Notes under the pieces: generated by a model
The model's input: the letters and a program-made list of their open reading frames with translations, nothing else
The model's database searches: none
What the model was told of the DNA's origin: nothing
Assembly: GCF_001238275.1 (NCBI RefSeq)
Contig: NZ_LGTB01000011.1
Location: forward strand, 124,001 to 188,000
From: Bradyrhizobium viridifuturi
GTDB taxonomy: Bacteria; Pseudomonadota; Alphaproteobacteria; Rhizobiales; Xanthobacteraceae
DNA: 64,000 nt
Direction of reading: 5' to 3'
Made by a program: the position numbers and the translations under genes
Shown: one piece after another, positions 1 through 8,376 of the stretch
Numbering within the stretch: the first letter of the stretch is position 1
How the letters are laid out: the number at the start of each line of letters is the position of its first letter

Positions 1-1380
1 CGCGAGGCCAAGCGCCTCGGCTCCGGCTATCTGGCGCTCGCCAGGGCGCGCATCGCCGCCAACCGCAAGGGCTCGAACCTGCGCGCGCTGCTCGAAGCGG
101 TGCCGAGCGAACTGACCGGCGACACCGGCTATCTGTTCGCCAAGATCCAGCTGCTCCGCCGCGAGGAGAAGTTCACGGACGCCGCGCGGCTGATGCTGAG
201 CGCGCCGAAGGACCCCGCGCGGCTCTACAATGCCGACGAATGGTGGGTCGAGCGCCGCCTGCTGGCGCGCAAGATGATCGACGTCAACGAGTTTCGTACC
301 GCCTATCTGATCGCGCGCGACGCGGCGCTGCCGGCCCGCGACATCTACAAAACCGAGCAGGAGTTCACCTCGGGCTGGATCGCGCTGCGCTTCCTCAACG
401 ATCCCGCCCTCGCCTCCCAGCATTTCGCGCGGATCGGCGTCGGCAGCACCAACCCGACGGCGCTCGCGCGTGCCGGCTATTGGCAGGGCCGCGCCGCGGA
501 AGCCGCCGGCCGCGGCCAGGAGGCGCGCGCGGCCTATGCACGCGCGGCCGAGCAATCCACTAGCTATTACGGCCAGCTCGCCCGCGCAAAACTCGGCCTG
601 CCGCAGATCGAGCTGAACAGCGCGCCGCGCGGCCGCGGCGCCGACCGGCTGGAAATCGTGCGTGCGGTCGGACTGCTCTATGAAATCGACGCGCGCGAGC
701 TCGCGATCCCGATCTTCGGCGACATGGGCGATAATGGCGATCCGGAAGCGCTGGCCGGTCTCGGCGAGCTCACCGCACGCCATGGCGATGCGCGCGGCAT
801 GCTGCTGATGGGCAAGTCGGCGCTCAACCGCGGGCTGCCGTTCGACCACTATGCTTATCCGGTGAATGGCATTCCGTCGTTCCGCCAGGTCGGGCCGGAA
901 GTCGAACAGAGCGTCGTCTACGCGATCGCGCGCCAGGAAAGCGCGTTCAATCCGGCCGTGGTGTCGCCGGCGCAGGCCTACGGCCTGATGCAGGTGACGC
1001 CCGACGCCGGGCGCTATGTCTGCAAGCGCGCCGGCATCGGCTTCGACCTCAACCGGATGAAGACCGACCCGGTCTACAATGCGATGCTCGGCGCGGCCGA
1101 GCTCGGCGGCCTGCTCGAGGACTATCGCGGCTCCTACATCCTGACCTTCGCCGCCTACAATGCCGGCCGCGGCAGCGTGAAGAAGTGGATCGAGCGCTAC
1201 GGCGACCCGCGCGACCCCAAGGTCGACGCGGTCGACTGGGTCGAGCTGATTCCGTTCTCGGAGACGCGGAACTACGTCCAGCGGATCATGGAGAACCTGC
1301 AGGTCTACCGCGCCCGCTTCGGCGGCGGCACCAGGTTGCAGATCGAGGCCGACCTGCACCGCGGCACCAGCGCGGAGTGA
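1..1380 (+). CDS. Soluble lytic murein transglycosylase, C-terminal part (5' end outside window)
   Basis: Periplasmic enzyme that cleaves the MurNAc-GlcNAc bond of peptidoglycan. The frame is open from base 1, so the gene begins upstream; the GTG at 100 is only an internal codon. The first ~300 visible residues are alpha-helical and superhelical, like the Slt U/L domains. The last ~150 residues form the SLT goose-lysozyme domain: RQESAFNP with the catalytic Glu codon at 937-939, then AYGLMQVTP and FAAYNAGRG. About 460 residues remain of a family usually 650-750 long. The family assignment is firm; the substrate role is inferred from the family. Confidence 0.93.
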   Translation, partial: REAKRLGSGYLALARARIAANRKGSNLRALLEAVPSELTGDTGYLFAKIQLLRREEKFTDAARLMLSAPKDPARLYNADEWWVERRLLARKMIDVNEFRTAYLIARDAALPARDIYKTEQEFTSGWIALRFLNDPALASQHFARIGVGSTNPTALARAGYWQGRAAEAAGRGQEARAAYARAAEQSTSYYGQLARAKLGLPQIELNSAPRGRGADRLEIVRAVGLLYEIDARELAIPIFGDMGDNGDPEALAGLGELTARHGDARGMLLMGKSALNRGLPFDHYAYPVNGIPSFRQVGPEVEQSVVYAIARQESAFNPAVVSPAQAYGLMQVTPDAGRYVCKRAGIGFDLNRMKTDPVYNAMLGAAELGGLLEDYRGSYILTFAAYNAGRGSVKKWIERYGDPRDPKVDAVDWVELIPFSETRNYVQRIMENLQVYRARFGGGTRLQIEADLHRGTSAE

Positions 1381-1629
1381 GCCGGCGCGGCCGGTTTTCA
1401 ACAGCCTTGCGACCAGCAGCATGCAGGCTCCGCTAAATTCAACCTAACCCATTGTTATGTCTTCGATTTATTCCACTCAGGCGGACCTACACCGCCAAAT
1501 CGCGGCTCTATATAGAGGCTCTGCGCCCGCTCCGGGCTGACTGGCGGCCGAGTTGCCCCTAAATCACCTTGTCGCAATCTGAATCTGCCGCTTGCGGCTC
1601 AGCGCCCAGTCGGGCATATCGGCGCGACC
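1381..1629. other. Intergenic, transglycosylase to tRNA-Ser
   Basis: No credible coding sequence was seen. It should hold the transglycosylase 3' end and the tRNA promoter, but no promoter hexamers could be assigned with confidence. Confidence 0.5.
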
Positions 1630-1719
1630 GGAGAGGTGGCCGAGTGGCTGAAGGCAACGCTTTGCTAAAGCGTCATACGGTCTCAAGCTGTATCGAGGGT
1701 TCGAATCCCTCCCTCTCCG
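1630..1719 (+). tRNA. tRNA-Ser (anticodon GCU)
   Basis: A complete class II tRNA. The acceptor arms GGAGAGG (1630-1636) and CCTCTCC (1712-1718) pair. The anticodon arm ACGCT-TTGCTAA-AGCGT presents GCT, which reads AGC/AGU serine codons. A long variable arm follows, then the T arm GAGGGTTCGAATCCCTC. The discriminator base is G1719 and CCA is encoded at 1720-1722. Confidence 0.97.
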
Positions 1720-1757
1720 CCAGCCACACAACCGGCTGCCCAACGAGGGTGTCCAAG

Positions 1758-1790
1758 TATCTCCGTGGAGATATGCGGGCTTCGGCCCGC
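1758..1790 (+). terminator. Paired hairpins after tRNA-Ser, likely terminator
   Basis: Two perfect stems follow the tRNA: TATCTCC-GT-GGAGATA (1758-1773) and GCGGGC-TTCG-GCCCGC (1775-1790) with a stable UUCG-type loop. There is no T-run, so intrinsic termination is plausible but not certain. Confidence 0.5.
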
Positions 1791-1918
1791 CGGGTGTGAG
1801 CCGGCAGTCACCTCCGCGTGAATGAAACATCATTCCCGGCGCCGCGAAGCGAGCACGCAACAAATCGCGCCCAGCATCGTCGCACTGTTTTTCACCTGAA
1901 CATTTCCGGGGTAAAGCC

Positions 1919-2200
1919 ATGCAGCACCACGATGGCATTCAATTCCAGGATCTCGACCAGGTTTTGCGTAACGCCCAGCTTCGGCGCTCCGCCGACTTGA
2001 GCCCGCTGCTGGGACAGCGCTTCGCATCCAAGGCAGGCAGGTTCCTCATCGCAACTTCGCTGGCTTGCATGGTTGTTGTGCTGGCGATCATTGCTGCTCC
2101 ACGGCAAGTCTCCAGCGCTGCGCTTGGCAGCGAGTGGCAATGCAGCAAGGCGGCGTTTGTATTGACGACCTGTCGTCAATACGGCTCTGCGCGCTCGTAG
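1919..2200 (+). CDS. Small single-pass membrane protein, function unknown
   Basis: A 93-residue protein not recognised as a named family. Residues 1-40 are polar. Residues 41-60 form one hydrophobic segment (FLIATSLACMVVVLAIIAAP). The short C-terminal tail holds two cysteines (WQCSK, TTCRQ), which could form a disulfide if the tail is periplasmic. The ATG follows a moderate G-rich stretch (CCGGGGTAAAGCC). This is an orphan between tRNA-Ser and the secreted protein at 2474. Coding status is probable, not certain. Confidence 0.5.
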   Translation: MQHHDGIQFQDLDQVLRNAQLRRSADLSPLLGQRFASKAGRFLIATSLACMVVVLAIIAAPRQVSSAALGSEWQCSKAAFVLTTCRQYGSARS

Positions 2201-2473
2201 CAAGCGGCCGCTTCCTTCAGGGAACGTCGCCCGTGAAACCACGAGCCCTGCAGCTCCGTAGCTGGAGCGCCGGCCCATTTCTTCCATTTTGGTCCTACGG
2301 GCCGGCTGGGGCCGTTCGGTCTTTCCCAGTCTCGGACGGCCTCATCTTTGAGTAACGCCCAGGTAGCAAGCAGCAGGCTTCCCCTCGAGTCGATTATTTG
2401 GCATCAAATCGTCACGGAGCCTGTACGAAGAAGCCACCGGCTAGCGAGATCGGGCTGAAGGCGAAGAAACAAG
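2201..2473. other. Intergenic, nothing identified
   Basis: Short open frames overlap here in several registers but none has a good ribosome binding site or protein-like composition. Confidence 0.4.
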
Positions 2474-3154
2474 ATGGATGGCCGAACTCGCAGTCTCAGG
2501 TTGGCGATCTGCTGCGCACTGGTGATCGTCCTGCCTGCTGCGCAGACGCCGCCAAAGCTGCATTCACGGGACGAGTGGCGCGTCGTTGACAAGGAATGTC
2601 GCGATGTGTTGCCTGCGCAAGCAAAGATACGTGCGTGCCTCAACCTGCTGAGCGATCAACGGCTCTCGACCGCCTACCTTGCGCCGATCAACGGCGAGAT
2701 ATCGAGCACGTTCCAGAGCTTGCGGGACTACGACAACGCCATCAAGTACAAAAAGATCGAGATCGAACGCGCGAACAGCGCGGCGAAGCAACCTTCATCG
2801 TCGGACGAAGCACTGCCTGCAAGTTTTGGCGCGATGTCTCTGCGTTACATGGAGCTCGGATCACTCCAGTCGCTCAATCGCCTCGCCAACTTCAACAGCC
2901 AGTCGGATGAGGCCCGCCAGGTGGCCACTGAGGAGCAGAACAACTACAATCTGGCGCTCTCCTATAACCCGATGAACTACAGGGCCTATCGATACCGGGC
3001 TGAAATTCACAGCCTGTTCTGCGACAGCGCGTCCGCCGCGCAAGACATGGACGCCGCAGTCAGGTTTGCCGAGCAGACCGGAGATCAGGATGCGGCCCGC
3101 GACTACAAGCGCGCCACGCTCGGCGCCTGCATTCCGGCGTGGCGGAAAGACTAG
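2474..3154 (+). CDS. Secreted helical-repeat (TPR-like) protein, function unknown
   Basis: A 226-residue protein. The N-terminus has an Arg-rich start followed by a hydrophobic signal segment (LAICCALVIVLPAAQ). The rest is helical and resembles TPR repeats: DYDNAIKYKKIEIE, then NYNLALSYNPMNYRAYRYRAEIHSLF, then AQDMDAAVRFAEQTGD. Cysteines near residues 41, 52 and 173 may pair after export. It is followed by a small gene at 3316 on the same strand. A periplasmic scaffold role is only an inference from the repeats. Confidence 0.72.
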   Translation: MDGRTRSLRLAICCALVIVLPAAQTPPKLHSRDEWRVVDKECRDVLPAQAKIRACLNLLSDQRLSTAYLAPINGEISSTFQSLRDYDNAIKYKKIEIERANSAAKQPSSSDEALPASFGAMSLRYMELGSLQSLNRLANFNSQSDEARQVATEEQNNYNLALSYNPMNYRAYRYRAEIHSLFCDSASAAQDMDAAVRFAEQTGDQDAARDYKRATLGACIPAWRKD

Positions 3155-3315
3155 TCTACGGCCCGTCAGACCGACGCCACCCGGCAGCGGCTCCCGTGCC
3201 AGACCCAACCGTATTGTTACGGGGCCGCGATTGGCAGGCTATTTGCGATGCATCCGTCAATGGTTCGGCGCCGGCTGTTCCCGGTGTGCCGAACTCAGAC
3301 ATTCGGAGCACGCAC

Positions 3316-3597
3316 ATGAACATGCACCATCGTTATGAGACAGTTCGCGGACGCGCGGGACGGGAGTCGACGATCAGCAAGATGCTGTCCGATCTTGTCC
3401 TCGCTTGCCGGCAGATCGAAACCGACATCGCGACCGAAGAGGCGCGCGCGGGAATTCATGACCGCTCGGACGCCAGGTACCCGATTTTGGCAAGGTCGCT
3501 CAATGAGCGGTACGCCAATCTCAAGGGGACCATCGCCACGCTCGAGCAGCGTGTCACCGGGAGTTCTCAGCACATGCCGGTCACCGACGCAGCATAG
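3316..3597 (+). CDS. Small hypothetical helical protein
   Basis: A 93-residue, charged and mostly helical protein without signal or membrane segment. The frame is open further upstream, to a codon inside the previous gene, but the ATG at 3316 has GGAG at the right distance and starts the compositionally normal part, so it was chosen. It is not a family I recognise. A terminator hairpin lies 80 bases downstream. Confidence 0.6.
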   Translation: MNMHHRYETVRGRAGRESTISKMLSDLVLACRQIETDIATEEARAGIHDRSDARYPILARSLNERYANLKGTIATLEQRVTGSSQHMPVTDAA

Positions 3598-3679
3598 CCG
3601 ATCCTTTGACTGCGTCCTGCTCGACGGAGAAGGTATTCCACCATCTCCGCCGGCCGCGGCACCGAGTCTTGGAAACGAA

Positions 3680-3709
3680 GGGGCCCGCTGCAAGCAGGCC
3701 CCTGTTTCC
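3680..3709. terminator. Bidirectional intrinsic terminator
   Basis: GGGGCC-CGCTGCAAGCA-GGCCCC (3680-3702), extended by GCTGCAAGC, followed by TGTTTCCTT. It sits between convergent genes ending at 3597 (+) and 3710 (-) and can serve both. Confidence 0.7.
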
Positions 3710-3934
3710 TTACTGGATCCCGATGCACTGCCGCTTGCCGTCATTGGGGCAGTAGAAGCAGGCCTTCGAAGAGCAACCCGACAAGTCTCCAGCCTTGTTC
3801 AGGGTGTAGTTGCACCCTGCGGTTCTGTCGCACGCCTTCACGACTGCCCCGATCGGGGCGGCAGACGCCGACTGACCGAACGTGAACAGAGCAATCGCAG
3901 TTGCAACGGCGAAGCTCAGTGTAATTGAACGCAT
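3710..3934 (-). CDS. Small secreted cysteine-rich protein
   Basis: A 74-residue protein. Residues 1-25 are a clean Sec signal (SFAVATAIALFTFGQ, then SASA-A cleavage). The mature ~49 residues contain six cysteines (KAC, AGC, SGC, KAC, FYC, RQC), enough for three disulfides. It lies on the minus strand next to another small exported protein (4071-4307) and the heptad-repeat membrane protein. Function is unknown; a periplasmic or extracellular disulfide-stabilised peptide is the natural reading. Confidence 0.75.
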   Translation of the reverse strand: MRSITLSFAVATAIALFTFGQSASAAPIGAVVKACDRTAGCNYTLNKAGDLSGCSSKACFYCPNDGKRQCIGIQ

Positions 3935-4070
3935 GATTTACCCTCCTCCACATTGGGCCGACACACCATTGCATCGCCCTAGCCGGAACTCTCGTCGAAC
4001 TGTTCCTCAACCGATGTGAGGCGGGTCACTCAGGCCTTCAGCTGGATGCGTCGGTGCAGCGCTGACCACG

Positions 4071-4307
4071 TCAGCCGCTGCCGCGGGTCGATGGATCGAG
4101 ATTCCTGTTCTCGCCCGGCGGGATCGGCCCGAAGCCTGGATAGACGTAGCGGTCCGGCGGCACGACCTGTTCGCTTGGATGGAAGATGAGGTGCTGTCGC
4201 ACGCGCCGGTGATGCCCGGTTGCGGCGTCAGCCGCACTGCACAGGGTCACGAGGGGTAGCATCAAGGCCAGGGAAATAGGTAACGAAATTCGCAAGGCAA
4301 CACGCAT
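4071..4307 (-). CDS. Small exported His/Arg/Pro-rich protein
   Basis: A 78-residue protein. The ATG at 4307 is preceded by GGAGTGATCGCC and opens directly into a signal peptide (MRVALRISLPISLALMLPL, then SAADA), so it is preferred to the longer frame starting at 4376. The mature part is basic and proline-rich (HHRRVRQHLIFHP, YVYPGFGPIPPGENR). Small Bradyrhizobium exported proteins of this style are common and uncharacterised. No function is assigned. Confidence 0.65.
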   Translation of the reverse strand: MRVALRISLPISLALMLPLVTLCSAADAATGHHRRVRQHLIFHPSEQVVPPDRYVYPGFGPIPPGENRNLDPSTRGSG

Positions 4308-4460
4308 GGCGATCACTCCGTTTCCGCGAACAAGTGATCGCGGACCGCGGCACCCTATTCTCGTCCGACCTTTCACACGGGATCAAAACCACGAGATCAG
4401 CAAGGTATCGCCTGCGAGTGATCACGCGCAGCTCCTGCGAGCCGGCAGTGCGAGCGATGT

Positions 4461-6308
4461 CTAATGATTTGCCTTAGCCGGGCGAGCCGGTGTCCATTCC
4501 GCCCAGTACTTCAGGAGCGGGATCGCACTTCCAACCCAACCTCCCGCCATCTTAGCCTCTTCCTCCTGATCCAGCATGCCGCCGGCAGCAGAGAGTTCGC
4601 CGATCGAATAGCGCCGCGATGGACACAGGATTTCACTCGCTTGCGCCCAGCAGTCCCACTCGCCAATCGTGACGCCTCCGAGCGCACCCGTCTTGCGGTT
4701 ATAGAGAATTGCATTAGGTGATGAATTGGAGACGATGACAAGCCAATTTGGATCGCTGGCTATGCCGGTCGCGTAGAACGGCCACTCGCCGCCGAACAGG
4801 TCTCCGCGGCCAGGCATCATCAGCAGCGTGCCATCGCTCGCCGCCAACGCACCATAGGCAGCACGCACCGTCTTATCGAACATCTGGTAACTCGGCGCAT
4901 CGAACCGGACGGATCCGTGCGAGGCAACGAAGGGATATCGAAACCTCGATTGATCAGCGATGTATTTCCATCGCGGCAACCCGAACTCGAAAGACGTCGT
5001 AGCCGCGTTGCCGATGGCGACGATCCTGTCCTGGTAAGTTGACAAGACATAAGCTGCGTCTTTGTCCCGATAGGCGCAGAACGGCGCCGACAGATTGGCA
5101 AACGTCGGACCGTTCGCGCCGTATATGTCCTTCAACTGAAGGCCCTTCGTCATCGTGAAAACGACGCCGGCCATTGGATCAGAACCTATCAGATCGCCCG
5201 AGCTCTCGTCTTCGTTGATGCAAGTGGCGAATTGAATCGATTCAGTGCCGATATTCGCAATCCTGGCGAGCTCTTGCCCGGTTTCAATTGACAGCTTGAC
5301 GATGCTCCCCTGGCCCGAGGCGAAGACCTCTTCTCCGATGATCGTGATGCCGTGAGAGGCCAGCAGATCCCGCTTCCAGCGCGGAACCCATTTATCATCC
5401 ACTCGTTCGAACATGGAGACCACGTTGCCGTCGTAGTCCGCCACGCCCATAAATCGACCTCCTCGCGAAATCGCCACTCCCTCCGCGCCCTTGATTCCGA
5501 TATCCGCAATGCGCTCGGTGACCCGAAGCCTCGCACCGGTCGCGGTATGCTCAAGCTGCGCGACGATGATGTCGCCTCCGGCGTAGTTCGCGATGAAGAT
5601 CCGATCATAGAAGGCCGAGTAGAACACGGCCGTCGGATTCCAGACGGGGAGCTCGAGGTCGATCTCGAGCGGGACCGCGGTGCGCTGATCCTGGTCAAAC
5701 AGATAAACGTCCCGATAATTGGCGATGAGAAACTCTCGCGCTGAGATTTTCGTCATGGAGACCGGCGTCATCGGTCCATCTTCGCTCTTGAGCAGCGAAA
5801 CGCGAATTGAGTTGCCCTGCAGATCGGGCGCGGGCCGACCGCGCTTCTGCCGATCGATCGCCACACCAAGGTCCGCCCGTAGCCTCTTTGCGGTCTCCTC
5901 GAGCTGACTTGCAGTCTGCTCCAGCCTGTTTGCAGCCTCCCCCTGCTTGCCTGCGGTCTGCTCCTGCTTGCTAGCAATCTGTTCTTGCCGACTTGCAGTC
6001 TGCTCAAGCCTGCCCGCGGCCTGCTCCTGCCTGCCCACAGCCTGCTCTTGCCTGCTTGCAGCTTGCTCCTGTCTGCCCACAGCTTGCTCTTGCCTGCCTG
6101 CAGCCTGCTCCTGCTTGCTTGCAATCTGCTCTTGCTTGCTCGCGGTTTGCTCCTGCGCGTCCAGGCGGTTGATGATCATAGCCGTGCGTTGACCGCTGAA
6201 CAGCAGTGTCTCCGTCAGGAGATTCGCGGCGGTTCTGATCTTGTGCGCGAACAAGACCAGGACGATCGCGCCAACCAGAAGCGTGCCATATGCGATCTTC
6301 TTGTTCAT
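4461..6308 (-). CDS. Membrane-anchored protein with 13 tandem heptads and a propeller-like C-terminal domain
   Basis: A 615-residue protein. Residues 7-21 are a membrane anchor (YGTLLVGAIVLVLFA). Residues 52-142 are 13 uninterrupted heptads on the theme QEQ-x-A-(S/G)-(K/R), expected to form a long helix or coiled coil. From about residue 170 the sequence is beta-rich with repeated short motifs (FLIANYRDVYLFD, RIFIANYAGGDI, MGVADYDGNVVSMF, EVFASGQGSIVKL), as in NHL- or WD-like propellers. The topology suggests a periplasmic propeller held off the membrane by a stalk. Two small exported proteins lie just downstream on the same strand. Family and function are not recognised. Confidence 0.8.
   Translation of the reverse strand: MNKKIAYGTLLVGAIVLVLFAHKIRTAANLLTETLLFSGQRTAMIINRLDAQEQTASKQEQIASKQEQAAGRQEQAVGRQEQAASRQEQAVGRQEQAAGRLEQTASRQEQIASKQEQTAGKQGEAANRLEQTASQLEETAKRLRADLGVAIDRQKRGRPAPDLQGNSIRVSLLKSEDGPMTPVSMTKISAREFLIANYRDVYLFDQDQRTAVPLEIDLELPVWNPTAVFYSAFYDRIFIANYAGGDIIVAQLEHTATGARLRVTERIADIGIKGAEGVAISRGGRFMGVADYDGNVVSMFERVDDKWVPRWKRDLLASHGITIIGEEVFASGQGSIVKLSIETGQELARIANIGTESIQFATCINEDESSGDLIGSDPMAGVVFTMTKGLQLKDIYGANGPTFANLSAPFCAYRDKDAAYVLSTYQDRIVAIGNAATTSFEFGLPRWKYIADQSRFRYPFVASHGSVRFDAPSYQMFDKTVRAAYGALAASDGTLLMMPGRGDLFGGEWPFYATGIASDPNWLVIVSNSSPNAILYNRKTGALGGVTIGEWDCWAQASEILCPSRRYSIGELSAAGGMLDQEEEAKMAGGWVGSAIPLLKYWAEWTPARPAKANH
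5883..6155 (-). repeat. 21-bp tandem repeats encoding heptads
   Basis: Thirteen consecutive 21-bp units encode residues 52-142 of the 615-residue protein. Units 3-7 are the most alike (QEQAAGR, QEQAVGR, QEQAASR, QEQAVGR, QEQAAGR); the edge units are more diverged, as expected for an array grown from the middle by slippage. Confidence 0.85.
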
Positions 6309-6568
6309 GCCTCGCTCGAGACGACCACCGATGAAACCAGGAAACCCTCACGACTCGAAGTGAGAAGCTAGATATCCTTTAGTTTGATCGCGCTCGACGC
6401 AGAGCTCATCATCCAAGCGAGCTATGGGCACGCCGATTCGTCGGTGATCGAACATCAATCAGCAATGATTAGAAACATTCCCGCGTCTGGAACCGGTGAG
6501 TTGGGCCGGCACGATCAGTCATTGCTGTGACGATCGGTCACATCGACGGGAGAATCGTTCCATCGCGC
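6309..6568. other. Intergenic, nothing identified
   Basis: Lies upstream of the heptad-repeat gene. No coding sequence, dyad or clear promoter was recognised. Confidence 0.4.
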
Positions 6569-7474
6569 TCAAGCACGCTCCGCTCGCAACAGCGGTCGGG
6601 GAAACGCCTGTGCGCAGGCGACACCGAGCAACGCTAGGCCGCCGCCGATGACATGGAATGACCTCACCGGCTCGCCCAGCATCACGATCGCGGCCGCGGC
6701 GGTCAGCACTGGCAGCAGGTTCATGAAAATCGCGCAGCGGTTCGGACCGAGCTGGGCGACACCGCGAATCCACAGGAACGGCAGCACCACCGACGCCAGC
6801 GCGCCGGCATAGACGATCAGCGGCCACGTCTCGGCGTTGATCTGACGTAGCGGCGCCGGCGTCGCAAGGAAGGCGGGAAACATCACGGCCAGCGCGCACA
6901 GCGCCTGCATGTAGGTGGACTGCCAGCCGGTGATCGGCAGATTCCAGCGCTTCAGCAGCACGCCGTACAGCGCGTAGACGATCGCGGCCAGCAGCATCAG
7001 GGCGTCGCCCGCATGCACGCCGTTTTGCAGCAACGACGACAAGTCGCCGCCGCTGACGAGATAGACGAGGCCCGCAAACGACAGGGGAGCGCCGCAAATC
7101 ATGCCGAGCGTCGGCCGCTCGCCGAGCAGCGCTGCACTGAGGCCGACGGTCAGGAGCGGCGTCAGCGCGGTGAAGACAGCCATGTTGGTTGCAGTCGTGG
7201 TCTCCGCCGCCAGATACGACAGGCTCTGGAACAGGCACATCGCCAGGAAGCCGAGGATCGCGAGCGGCCCGAGATGGGGCCAGATCGCGCCGCGATCGTG
7301 CCAGGCGGCGCGCGCCACGAACGGAGACATCAGGAGGACCGCGACCAACAGACGATAGAAGGTGATCGCCTGCGGACCGATGGTGTGCGCCGACAGACGG
7401 GAGACGATGACGTTGCCCGCCCACAGCACGATGGCAACGAAGGGATAGAGAAGTGCGGCATTCTTCTTGAGCAT
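6569..7474 (-). CDS. EamA/DMT-family transporter
   Basis: Inner-membrane drug/metabolite exporter of the ten-helix EamA type. The 301 residues contain two tandem repeats of about five helices, beginning LLYPFVAIVLWAGNVIVSRL and, in the second half, PITGWQSTYMQALCALAVMF. Both start as EamA halves do, and the C-terminus has the usual GEPVRSFHVIGGGLALLGV motif. The ATG at 7474 was chosen over the TTG at 7510. It is divergent from the AraC gene at 7586, which may regulate it. Substrate unknown. Confidence 0.88.
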   Translation of the reverse strand: MLKKNAALLYPFVAIVLWAGNVIVSRLSAHTIGPQAITFYRLLVAVLLMSPFVARAAWHDRGAIWPHLGPLAILGFLAMCLFQSLSYLAAETTTATNMAVFTALTPLLTVGLSAALLGERPTLGMICGAPLSFAGLVYLVSGGDLSSLLQNGVHAGDALMLLAAIVYALYGVLLKRWNLPITGWQSTYMQALCALAVMFPAFLATPAPLRQINAETWPLIVYAGALASVVLPFLWIRGVAQLGPNRCAIFMNLLPVLTAAAAIVMLGEPVRSFHVIGGGLALLGVACAQAFPRPLLRAERA

Positions 7475-7585
7475 GACCTGACGGAGCGTTGGTGAAGGAG
7501 GCTCCAGCAACTACCCGTCGCGCCGTGGTCCGTCTCACGCTAGAATGACCACACCTAGCGAGATTGGGACATGCGAGATTAAGAC

Positions 7586-8359
7586 GTGTTGGACGAGCTC
7601 ATCACACGGCACCTCGACTATCACGCCACGGCCCGGCCGATGGCGGCGATGGAGATCGACTACCCGAGCGGCGCGTCGACCGGCCTGCATGCGCATCCGC
7701 GCGGCCAGCTGCTCTACGCGATCGAGGGCGTGATGATCGTCCGCTGCGCCGAGGGCACCTGGGTGGTGCCGCCCAATCGCGCGGTGTGGCTGGTGGCCGA
7801 TCTCGAGCACGAGGTCCGCATGTGCGGCGCGGTCAAGATCCGCACCGTGTTCGTCGACGCGGCCGTGGCGCCCAACCTGCCGCAGACCAGTTGCGTGTTC
7901 ACGGTCTCGCCGCTGCTGCGCGAATTGTTCGTCGCCGCGATGCGGGTGCCGCTGGACTATGCGCCCGGGACTTCAGACGAGCGTCTGATGCGGGTGCTGC
8001 TCGATCAGCTGCGCGAAGTCGACGTGCTGCCACTGCACCTGCCGATGCCGCGCGACCAAAGGCTCGCACGGGTCTGCGCGGCGCTGCTGGCCCGCCCGGA
8101 CGATGCCTCGACCGCCGAGCAGTGGGCACGCCGCTTGAGGTTGACGTCGAAGACGATCCACCGTCTGTTCGCCAGGGAAACCGGCATGACGTTCGGCGAA
8201 TGGCGTCAGCAGGCGCGCCTGCTGTTCGCGCTTGAACGGCTCGCACGCGGCGCGCGGGTGGTCGATGTCGCGCTCGATGCCGGCTATGCCAGCCAGAGCG
8301 CCTTCACCGCGATGTTCCGCAGGCATTTTGGCGTACCGCCCAACGCGTTCTATCGGTAG
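7586..8359 (+). CDS. AraC-family transcriptional regulator with cupin sensor
   Basis: A 257-residue protein. The N-terminal half is an AraC cupin (GLHAHPRGQLLYAIEGVM, WVVPPNRAVWL). The C-terminal ~100 residues are the two-HTH AraC domain (TAEQWARRLRLTSKTIHRLFARETG, then VVDVALDAGYASQSAFTAMFRRHFG). Start is GTG at 7586. It diverges from the EamA transporter with a 111-base gap, the usual arrangement for a local regulator of an efflux gene. That link is inferred. Confidence 0.9.
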   Translation: MLDELITRHLDYHATARPMAAMEIDYPSGASTGLHAHPRGQLLYAIEGVMIVRCAEGTWVVPPNRAVWLVADLEHEVRMCGAVKIRTVFVDAAVAPNLPQTSCVFTVSPLLRELFVAAMRVPLDYAPGTSDERLMRVLLDQLREVDVLPLHLPMPRDQRLARVCAALLARPDDASTAEQWARRLRLTSKTIHRLFARETGMTFGEWRQQARLLFALERLARGARVVDVALDAGYASQSAFTAMFRRHFGVPPNAFYR

Positions 8360-8376
8360 GGCATCGGGGCGAAGAG

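Noticed and set aside
5883-6155. Possible CRISPR-like array
   Set aside because: Units are contiguous 21-mers with no spacers, in frame within a long gene; this is a protein heptad repeat.
5947-6192. Cys/Leu-rich open frame on the plus strand
   Set aside because: It is the antisense of the 21-bp heptad repeats; the odd composition follows from the repeat.
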